NCBI GenBank assembly: GCA_016209595.1
Contig: JACQVV010000299.1
Coordinates: forward strand, 1-56,193
Source: Planctomycetota bacterium
GTDB lineage: Bacteria; Planctomycetota; JACQVV01
Reading direction: 5' to 3'
DNA: 56,193 nt
Position 1 is the stretch's first letter, and each line of letters opens with the position of its first letter. The notes beneath the pieces are model-generated. The model searched no databases. It worked only from the letters and a program-made list of their open reading frames with translations, and was not told the DNA's origin. Below are positions 50,057 to 56,193 of this stretch, piece after piece. A program made the translations under genes and the position numbers.

Positions 50057-50995
50057 ATGTTCTACCGGCCGCTCGGCAGGTCCGGGGTCGATGTCTCGGC
50101 GATCTCGCTGGGCACGGTCGAGCTCGGGCGGGCGTACGGCATCCCCGCGCCGGGAGCCGCCGTCCAACCGGACGAAGAGGGAGCGGCACGGGTGATACTC
50201 GGGGCGATCGACAGGGGAGTCAACCTCATCGACACGTCCCCTGTCTACGGCGACAGCGAGGAAAGGATCGGCAGGACCCTCGGTCCGCGTCGCCCGAAGG
50301 TGCTCCTGGCCACGAAGGCGCGGATCGAGCCCGGCAGGAGCGGCGGGGCGGTCCGCGGCAAACTGCGCGCCTCCTTGGAGAGGAGCCTCGTCGCTCTCCG
50401 GACCGACTATGTCGATCTTCTCCAGGTCCAGAACGCAACACCGGAGTCGCTGGCCCTCGACGAGCCGATCGAGGAGATCCGGACGCTGCGGGACGAGGGG
50501 AAGACGCGGTTTCTCGGCGCGTCGGTGTACGGGCCCGAGGCCGCGGAGTTCGCGCTCGGACTGGGGACTTTCGACGCCCTCCAGATCGCCTACAGCGTCC
50601 TAGACCAGAGGCCGGCCGACCGGGTTCTGCCGGCGGCCGCCGGCCGAGGGGTCGGGATCCTCATCCGCTCGGTCCTTCTGAAGGGAGCCCTGACGTCCCG
50701 CGGGGATCAGCTGCCCATACCGCTCGAACGGGTCCGCGACAGGTCGCGGGCTTTCCGGCGCCTGGTCGCGGAGAGGTTCGGGATCGGGAGGGAGGCTCGA
50801 GTCGCCATTCGATTCGCCCTCGCGCGCCGCGAGGTTTCCTCGGTCCTCGTGGGTGTCTCGAGCCTGAATGAGATGGAGGAGGATCTGGCCTCCCTCGACG
50901 AGGCCGACCTTCCGGCCGATTTTCTGGAAAGCGCACGGGAGCTCCGTATCGACGACCCGGACCTCATCGATCCGCGCCTCTGGCCGAGCACGTAG
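50057..50995 (+). CDS. aldo/keto reductase family protein
   Basis: 312 residues. Family order: LGTVELGRAYG, LIDTSPVYGDSEERIG (Asp and Tyr of the catalytic tetrad), VLLATKAR (Lys), LERSLVALRTDYVDLLQVQ. The tetrad His, normally in DLxxxH, is replaced by Gln in LQVQN, which weakens carbonyl reduction in known members. NADPH-binding end IRFALARREVSSVLVGVSS is normal. Frequently found in nonulosonate loci beside HemL-like aminotransferases, so it likely acts on the same intermediate. Confidence 0.82.
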   Translation: MFYRPLGRSGVDVSAISLGTVELGRAYGIPAPGAAVQPDEEGAARVILGAIDRGVNLIDTSPVYGDSEERIGRTLGPRRPKVLLATKARIEPGRSGGAVRGKLRASLERSLVALRTDYVDLLQVQNATPESLALDEPIEEIRTLRDEGKTRFLGASVYGPEAAEFALGLGTFDALQIAYSVLDQRPADRVLPAAAGRGVGILIRSVLLKGALTSRGDQLPIPLERVRDRSRAFRRLVAERFGIGREARVAIRFALARREVSSVLVGVSSLNEMEEDLASLDEADLPADFLESARELRIDDPDLIDPRLWPST

Positions 50996-51020
50996 AGTTC
51001 CGATCGGCCACCGACCTTCG

Positions 51021-51192
51021 GCACGTCCGGCGGAATTCCACCTCGATGTCTCCCGGCCATCCGTCTTCGATGTACCGGATGCTCCGATCATCGAAAACCC
51101 CGCGTCAGGCGGATCCTGTCCTCGCGCGAGAAAGCGACCCCCTCGCCCTGTATTCCGTCTCGAAGGGTCGTGTCGTACCGATCGACTTTCAT
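51021..51192 (-). pseudogene. 5' remnant of a citramalate synthase/HMG-CoA-lyase-like gene
   Basis: Read on the minus strand from ATG 51192, the first codons give [18 protein letters not shown] then [13 protein letters not shown], the start of DRE-TIM enzymes such as citramalate synthase (Y-D-T-T-L-R-D-G). Near 51097 the frame shifts, and [16 protein letters not shown] follows, the next conserved stretch (YIEGGWPG). Then homology ends and the aldo/keto reductase gene begins. The start overlaps the stop of the ATP-grasp gene (ATGA), so the two were once a coupled pair. About 60 codons survive of a 300-500 codon gene. Confidence 0.7.
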
Positions 51193-52271
51193 GAGCGCCC
51201 CGGCCGGAGTGAGGAAGGGGAGGCCTCATCCACGAAAGCCATCCGCGTGATCGGGACCATGCACGTCCCATGCTTCGGCTCCCCGGCCGGCACGGGCATG
51301 TCGAGGAGCGTTCGCAGGAGGATCGCCGGGAGGTTCACGCCGCCCGCGCGGCTCGCGGCCACCGCCCCGCTCCAGCGAGGGTTGATCTCGTAGAGACCCG
51401 GCACTCCCCCGTATCCCAGTCCGACGTCGAAGTCCAGGGCGTGACTCAAAGAAAGCTCGCGTACGATCCGGCGCGTGAACTCCTCCAGACCAGGATGCCG
51501 CTCGATCCGGCAACCCTGACTGACGGAGAGGAACGGGTCCTTCCACAGGCGACGGCGGGGAACGACGCAGAGCACTTCTCCCTGGCGGGCGACGCAATCG
51601 ACGTCGTAATCCGGCCCCGGAACGAACTCCATGGCCAGGAGCGGGAGGCGGGCGGGTTCGCGCTCGATCTGCCTGACGGCGGAAGCCAGATCGGCGAAGG
51701 CGTGACGGGCTCCGGTCGTTTGCTCGAATCCCGCGACGTGGCGATCGACGACGACGAGCCCCCTCGACCCTCGACCGGTGGAGGGCTTGAGCACAATCTT
51801 CCTCTCCGGATAACCCAGCGACCGCGCGGCTCCCTCGATCTCTCCCGCGCTTGCGAGGAGACGGAACGCCGGGAGGGGAACGTCTCGTTCCGCCAGTCGA
51901 GCGAAGAGTGCGGCCTTGTCGCGAAGCAGATCGACCGTTCCGGTCTCCTCCACCGCGCAGCGGACTCCCGACTCCCGAAACTCCGATCGGACGCGCGCGA
52001 GAGCCACGACCTCCTCGTCCGCGGATGGGAGGAGGACCTCGACTTCCTCCGTGCGGCAGATATCCCGGAGCGCGCCGACGAACATGTCCGGGGCCACCGA
52101 TGCCCCCGGTACGACGTGGAAGGAGTCGACGAAGAACCGGCCGGTGACTTCGGGATTGGCATCGACACCGACGATTCTGAGGTCGAGGTCGGTGTCAGCC
52201 CGGAGAGCCTCGATCGTGTCCGGGGCGAAGACTCCTCCGATGCAGGTGAGAAGTACGGTCGCCTTTCTCAT
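51189..52271 (-). CDS. ATP-grasp enzyme (carbamoyl-phosphate synthase large-chain-like)
   Basis: 360 residues from ATG 52271. N-terminal Rossmann-like part [20 protein letters not shown], then [14 protein letters not shown], and the ATP-grasp domain with [38 protein letters not shown] (Lys for ATP), [15 protein letters not shown] and [11 protein letters not shown] (metal-binding Glu/Asn). Members of this group in glycan loci ligate amino acids or other acids to sugars. The frame upstream of 52271 is not coding. Confidence 0.8.
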   Translation of the reverse strand: MRKATVLLTCIGGVFAPDTIEALRADTDLDLRIVGVDANPEVTGRFFVDSFHVVPGASVAPDMFVGALRDICRTEEVEVLLPSADEEVVALARVRSEFRESGVRCAVEETGTVDLLRDKAALFARLAERDVPLPAFRLLASAGEIEGAARSLGYPERKIVLKPSTGRGSRGLVVVDRHVAGFEQTTGARHAFADLASAVRQIEREPARLPLLAMEFVPGPDYDVDCVARQGEVLCVVPRRRLWKDPFLSVSQGCRIERHPGLEEFTRRIVRELSLSHALDFDVGLGYGGVPGLYEINPRWSGAVAASRAGGVNLPAILLRTLLDMPVPAGEPKHGTCMVPITRMAFVDEASPSSLRPGRS

Positions 52272-52540
52272 GCGCTCTCGGAGCGCCTCGTCCTCACAGC
52301 CATCATCAGAAGATGGAATCCTCGAGTGAGATCCGGACCTCGGCCACCTGTTTCCACACACCTGCTTGCGATGGGTCGCGCGGGCCTCCTCGGCTCCGCG
52401 GGACGAAGAATCCTATCACGATGTGCGTTCCCCCAGGGCACTCCGAATGCCCCGCTCGGCCCCCGAAGCCTTGCCGGCGGAGTCTCGCGAATCGAAACAT
52501 GACTTCCCCGGGGGGAAAGGCACGATACGATGGAGCGACG

Positions 52541-53998
52541 ATGGGCGCCACTCGGAGGGGTCTCTTCTTGCTCAAGTACCCCCACCGCCAGGTGGCGCGG
52601 TGGTTCCAGTCCCGCCTCGACTGCGAGGTGGACGGCTATGCCGTCCTTCCGATGTCTGGAGACGAGTCCGCATCCTGCGCGGAGGTTCTCGACATCCACA
52701 CGGTGATCGAGTCGGTGAAGAGGAGCACCGTCCCTCGGGACGTCCTTGCCCGTGCGCGCCGGATCGAGGTGGGGGCTGGGGTCCACCTGGCCGACGCGTT
52801 CGCCTCTGACCGCCACCTCGGGCTTGGCTGGATCACCGGAGGCCTGTACCACGGCGGCGGTCTTTCGCGGCTCCCGTACGAGAAACACGTCCAGCTCCTG
52901 TGTGAGACGTATGACGCGACCCTCGCGTTCCTGGAGCGCCGTGAACCCGACTTCGTCTGCGCGCCTCTCTTCGCCTGTTTCCAGTCGGCGACCCTCTTCT
53001 TCGTCTGCGAGAAACTCGGGATCCCGATCCGCTGTCTCAACGGCCTCTCCTACGGGTCGTACTGGTGCTGGACACCGGATCGTCGCGTCTCGATCCCGGG
53101 GATCGAGGAGGCCATGGCCGATCTCGCGTCGCGCCCTCCCCCTCCCCCGGAGACGATCGCCGACATCGCGCCGCGTGCGCGCCGCGCGGTGTCGGGCTCG
53201 CTCGCCCGGGGAAACCTCGGCGACTTCGCGATGCTCGCAGCGAAGGCGGCGACCTGGCACGCGCGCGCCGCGTTCTCGGGCTATCGGAAATCCGACGAGA
53301 TCGGCCTGGGAGCGAAGCTCGACTACCTCTGGCAGCTCCACCGCCGCGCCCGGCGGGAGCTCCGGCGGCGCTACGCTTCCATCGAGGATCTCTCCGGCAC
53401 CCACTTCGTCTACTACCCGCTCCAACACGAGCCCGAGGCGTCTCTCAACGGCCTCGAGCCCTACTTCACGAACCAGCTCTATGCCATCGAGATCCTCTCG
53501 AAGAGCATTCCGGCCGACGGTTACCTCGTCGTCAAGGAGCATCCGGGCAGCGTGGGGAACCGGCCGCGCGGGTGGATCGATCGCATCGCGGGCTTCCCAC
53601 GAGTCCGCCTGGTCCATCCGTTCGAGAGCTCGATCGAGCTCATCCGCCGTGCCACGGCAACCGCGACGATCAGAGGCACGGTCGCCCTCGAGGCCGCGAT
53701 CCTGGGCAAGCCCGTGGTGAGCCTGGGTTCGAGCTATTGCCTCAACCTCGTCGGCCACGTGTCGCACGCGAACGACATCCCGGGGCTCCGCCGGATCTTC
53801 GGCCGTATCTGGGCGTTGTGCGAGGAGGATCTCGGCCGCTTCCGCGCCGACGGCGCTCGCCTCAAGCGGGCGATCGAGAGGACGTGCTTACCCCTTCCTG
53901 ACTGCCTTGTCAATCAGCCGGCGAGTGACGAGACGGTCGAGAAGCTCGCCCAGGCCCTTCTTCGTTCGATCGAGACGTCCCGGGCGCGGCCGACTTGA
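52541..53998 (+). CDS. capsule polysaccharide biosynthesis-type glycosyltransferase
   Basis: 485 residues. The C-terminal half has YYPLQHEPEASLNG, YLVVKEHPGSVGNRP, and TIRGTVALEAAILGKPVVSLGSS, the pattern of capsule synthesis (KpsC/KpsS/LipB-like) and related CMP-Kdo-type transferases. No membrane helices. The start at 52541 has GGAG five bases upstream and a TACGAT -10-like box at 52526-52531. It probably adds the acidic sugar made by the locus to the growing glycan. Its last 89 bases overlap the convergent hypothetical gene. Confidence 0.72.
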   Translation: MGATRRGLFLLKYPHRQVARWFQSRLDCEVDGYAVLPMSGDESASCAEVLDIHTVIESVKRSTVPRDVLARARRIEVGAGVHLADAFASDRHLGLGWITGGLYHGGGLSRLPYEKHVQLLCETYDATLAFLERREPDFVCAPLFACFQSATLFFVCEKLGIPIRCLNGLSYGSYWCWTPDRRVSIPGIEEAMADLASRPPPPPETIADIAPRARRAVSGSLARGNLGDFAMLAAKAATWHARAAFSGYRKSDEIGLGAKLDYLWQLHRRARRELRRRYASIEDLSGTHFVYYPLQHEPEASLNGLEPYFTNQLYAIEILSKSIPADGYLVVKEHPGSVGNRPRGWIDRIAGFPRVRLVHPFESSIELIRRATATATIRGTVALEAAILGKPVVSLGSSYCLNLVGHVSHANDIPGLRRIFGRIWALCEEDLGRFRADGARLKRAIERTCLPLPDCLVNQPASDETVEKLAQALLRSIETSRARPT

Positions 53999-54293
53999 GG
54001 CCGTAGTAGATGCTGTCGTAGTTCCTGCCGAACCCGTCCGGGACCCGCTGCGTCGCATGGGATTCGTACCCCTCCTTCTCGAGCGCGGCGCGGATCCGTT
54101 CGGAGTCCACGGCGGTGTCGATCCAGAAGACGTCGAGCCCGATGAAGAGCCGCTGGCTGAAGACCTTGTTCCCTTCCTTTGGGTCGGTCCCCTCGCAGAG
54201 GCGGACGTGGCGAGGGAGGTTGCCCTGACCGCCCGCATGGGCGCGCAGGCGCTCGAGGAGCGTCTCGAGCGAGAGGAGTTCGGGCTGGGGCAC
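53910..54293 (-). CDS. conserved-looking hypothetical protein
   Basis: 127 residues from GTG 54293, which has GGAGG eight bases upstream. Features: LLSLETLLERLRAHAGG at the start, RHVRLCEGTDPKEGNKVFSQR, FIGLDVFWIDTAVDSERIRAALEKEGYES, and GFGRNYDSIYYGLKSA, followed by a low-complexity tail that overlaps the convergent gene by 89 bases. Base use fits coding on this strand. I do not recognise the family, and no metal or nucleotide motif is evident. Confidence 0.5.
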   Translation of the reverse strand: MPQPELLSLETLLERLRAHAGGQGNLPRHVRLCEGTDPKEGNKVFSQRLFIGLDVFWIDTAVDSERIRAALEKEGYESHATQRVPDGFGRNYDSIYYGLKSAAPGTSRSNEEGPGRASRPSRHSPAD

Positions 54294-54702
54294 GGTTCGT
54301 ACCTCCGTGAGTCGGGGAGGAGATCCAAGCAAGGGGGACGCTCCCCGTCAAGGGCGGATCGATCGCGCGCCCCGGCGCGAACGCGATCCGGGAGCGAGAT
54401 CGCAGGCCGGCGGCTTCGGACCACGGAGAGCGGCGGTCAGCGCGACCGGGAGTTCGAGGTCGAGCGGGGGGCCTCGATGACCGCCTCGTGCGCCGGCTTG
54501 CGAGCGTACCGAGGATCGAGATGGAGTCCACCAGGGTCCGCACGAGAAGGTAGCCGAGGGAGGTCGATTCCGCGGCGGCGAGCCGCTCGGGAAGACCTCC
54601 TACCAGACTGCTGGAAGATCGCGGAGTGGGCGCCCGTGGCGTGCCTCGTCGCAGCATGGTCGCGCGATCCAAGTCTTGACCCAGATGGCGATGGGAGGGT
54701 TC
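54294..54702. other. 409-base spacer, no recognisable gene
   Basis: GC-rich. Short frames on both strands lack known motifs. GGGAGGG at 54693-54699 serves the PKS-type frame. It may contain the promoter of that gene, but no convincing boxes were seen. Confidence 0.4.
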
Positions 54703-56193
54703 ATGGATCGGGACGGCGGCGAGGTGGACGGGACGGGCGCGCTCCGGAAGGCCACCCTGGCACTCCAGAAGATGCGCGCGAAGCTCGACGCCCTGGAGCG
54801 AGCGAGGCGGGAGCCCATCGCGATCGTGGGCGTCGCATGCCGCTTCCCCGCCGGCGCGAACGACGTCGAGTCCTGCTGGAGGCTCCTCTCCGAGGGATGG
54901 GACGGAACGCGGGAGGTCCCCGCGGATCGCTGGGACGTCGACTCCTTCTACGATCCGACTCCCGGCGTACCGGGCAAGGCGTACACGCGGCGTGGCGGCT
55001 TCCTGGACTCGGTGGACCAGTTCGATCCGCAATTCTTCCGCATCTCGCCCCGCGAAGCGCTCACGCTGGACCCCCAGCAGCGCCTCCTGCTCGAGGTGAG
55101 CTGGGAGGCTCTCGATAACGCGGGACAGCGGGCCGATCTGCTCTCGGGGAGCGACACGGGCGTCTTCCTGGGCATCAGCACGAGCGACTACGCGCAGATC
55201 CTCTCGAAGTCGGCCCACTCTTCCTCGAACAATGCCCAGGCGGGACTGAACGCGCCGAGCGTCGCTTCGGGGCGAATCTCGTACACGTTCGGCTTCCAGG
55301 GCCCTTGCATGGCCATCGACACGGCCTGCTCGTCGTCGATGGTCGCGACGCACCTCGCGATCCAGGCCCTCCGGAACGCGGAGTGCCGCATGGCCCTCGT
55401 GGCGGGCGTGAACTTGATGCTCTCGCCGGAGATCACGATCAACTTCAGCCAGGGCCCGATGCTCTCGCCCGACGGGCGCTGCAAGACCTTCGACGCCGCC
55501 GCGGACGGGTACGCGCGTGGCGAGGGGTGCGGGGTCCTGGTGCTGAAGCGACTCGCCCACGCGCTCTCGGACTCGGGAGTGCGCCGTGGTCGCGGCCGGC
55601 CAGGTCCGCGAGGAACGCTCCCTCGTGGCCCATGTCGTGCCGAAGCCCGGCGGCGCCGGAGGGTCCCGCCCGCCGTTCGACTGGGAGGCGATCCTGGCGG
55701 CCGCGCGGGACGCGGCTCGCACCGGGGCGATGGACCTCGACCCCGACGCCTGTTCCGCGCTCTGGCAGGCGCTCGATCGACTTCACGTCGAGGCGGTGGG
55801 GAACGCCCTCCTCGACCTCGGCGCGTTCGCCGCGGCCGGGAACCGCTGGACGGTCGAGGACCTCCTCGATCGATGCGGGATCGAGGCCCGCTATTCCCGG
55901 TGGCTCGCGCGGGCGCTCGCCGCCCTCGAGCGGGCGGGGCTCCTCGAGCGCGCCGGCGGCGCCCCTCGGCCGAGGTCTATCTGGCGGACGAGACCCCCGC
56001 CATCTACGCCAGGCTCTTCCAGTTCTCCCACCCGATCGTTCGCGAGGCCATGCGGGCCGCGGTGCGGGGGCAGTCCGGAGCGAGGATCCCCGAGGTCGGG
56101 GGAGGCCTCGGGTCGACCGCTCGAGAGGTGCTCCCGGTCGCCCGGAGCGAGGGCGCCTCGTACCTGTTCACCGACGTCAGCTGACACTTCCTC
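54703..56193 (+). pseudogene. PKS/NRPS mosaic: half ketosynthase, adenylation tail and methyltransferase, broken
   Basis: From ATG 54703 (GGGAGGG upstream) a docking-like helix (KATLALQKMRAKLDALE) leads to a modular ketosynthase: PIAIVGVACRFPAG, DPQQRLLLEVSWEALD, the active-site Cys in DTACSSS, and GYARGEGCGVLVLKRL. Near 55575 it stops halfway, before both catalytic His. The next frame continues ECAVVAAGQVREERSLVAHV, the end of an NRPS adenylation domain, then the helical lead-in of a methyltransferase. A frame change near 55960 gives EVYLADETPAIYARLFQFSH, VGGGLGSTAREVLP and FTDVS, a polyketide/NRPS methyltransferase. A TGA at 56182-56184 stands where Arg (CGA) is expected before HFL. Either a decayed remnant or a misassembled repeat at a contig end. 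Confidence 0.7.

Noticed and set aside
56182..56184. TGA in the methyltransferase frame considered as selenocysteine
   Set aside because: The family has Arg here (CGA to TGA is one change) and the frame is already broken upstream; no following hairpin can be seen within the window.
1..56193. tRNA, rRNA or CRISPR loci
   Set aside because: The spacers were read on both strands; no cloverleaf with a TTCRANYC-like arm, no rRNA segment and no spaced direct repeats were seen.

Overview
The window is high-GC, densely packed bacterial DNA. A DNA polymerase III delta subunit gene (holA), hybrid two-component kinases and Ser/Thr kinases mark it as bacterial. Some features point to a Planctomycetota-like or neighbouring uncultivated lineage: a kinase with an N-terminal CxC/CxxC ribbon, a DWG instead of DFG loop and long TPR arrays, and a DUF4058 gene. 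The phenylalanyl-tRNA synthetase is of the archaeal/eukaryotic type, which is uncommon in bacteria. I cannot assign a phylum with confidence.

0-18 kb: a partial secreted alpha/beta hydrolase, a polysaccharide deacetylase coupled to a methyltransferase, a Ser/Thr kinase behind a large FHA-GAF-PAS-PAS-histidine kinase-receiver protein, divergent pheS-pheT, a Phd/VapC-type toxin-antitoxin pair, a 1,328-residue kinase-TPR membrane protein, a secreted two-domain protein of unknown function, a HEAT-like membrane-anchored protein, and a MazF toxin with an excisionase-type DNA-binding partner.

18-26 kb: the most interesting part. From one promoter run a receiver-DHp protein, holA, and then four overlapping genes that by eye resemble a minimal SMC5/6-Nse complex. 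They are an SMC5/6-like ATPase, an Nse4-like kleisin candidate, a tandem winged-helix Nse1/Nse3-like protein, and a separate small protein whose cysteine spacing matches the variant RING of Nse1. After one intervening opposite-strand gene (DUF4058) come a coupled JAB/JAMM peptidase and an E1-like adenylating enzyme, the two ends of a ubiquitin-like modification cycle. No E2 or ubiquitin-like protein is visible in the window.

26-54 kb: a surface-polysaccharide locus. It holds glycosyltransferases (GT4, GT9, GT39-like, capsule type), a B12-type radical SAM enzyme, a HisH-HisF-amidotransferase trio for acetamidino sugars, methyltransferases, a DegT aminotransferase, an ABC flippase, two nonulosonate-type (NeuB) synthases each with an SpsF-like cytidylyltransferase, a formyltransferase, a PIG-L deacetylase, a class III aminotransferase, an aldo/keto reductase and an ATP-grasp enzyme. 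Together these would build, activate and export an unusual acidic, N-modified sugar.

36-56 kb is also scarred. It contains an IstB remnant, a deletion-fused duplicate of two neighbouring genes, frameshifted oxidoreductase and cytidylyltransferase genes, a truncated citramalate-synthase-like gene, and a terminal PKS/NRPS mosaic (half ketosynthase, adenylation tail, methyltransferase, stop codon). Either this island is decaying or the assembly is poorer here. No tRNA, rRNA or CRISPR array was found.
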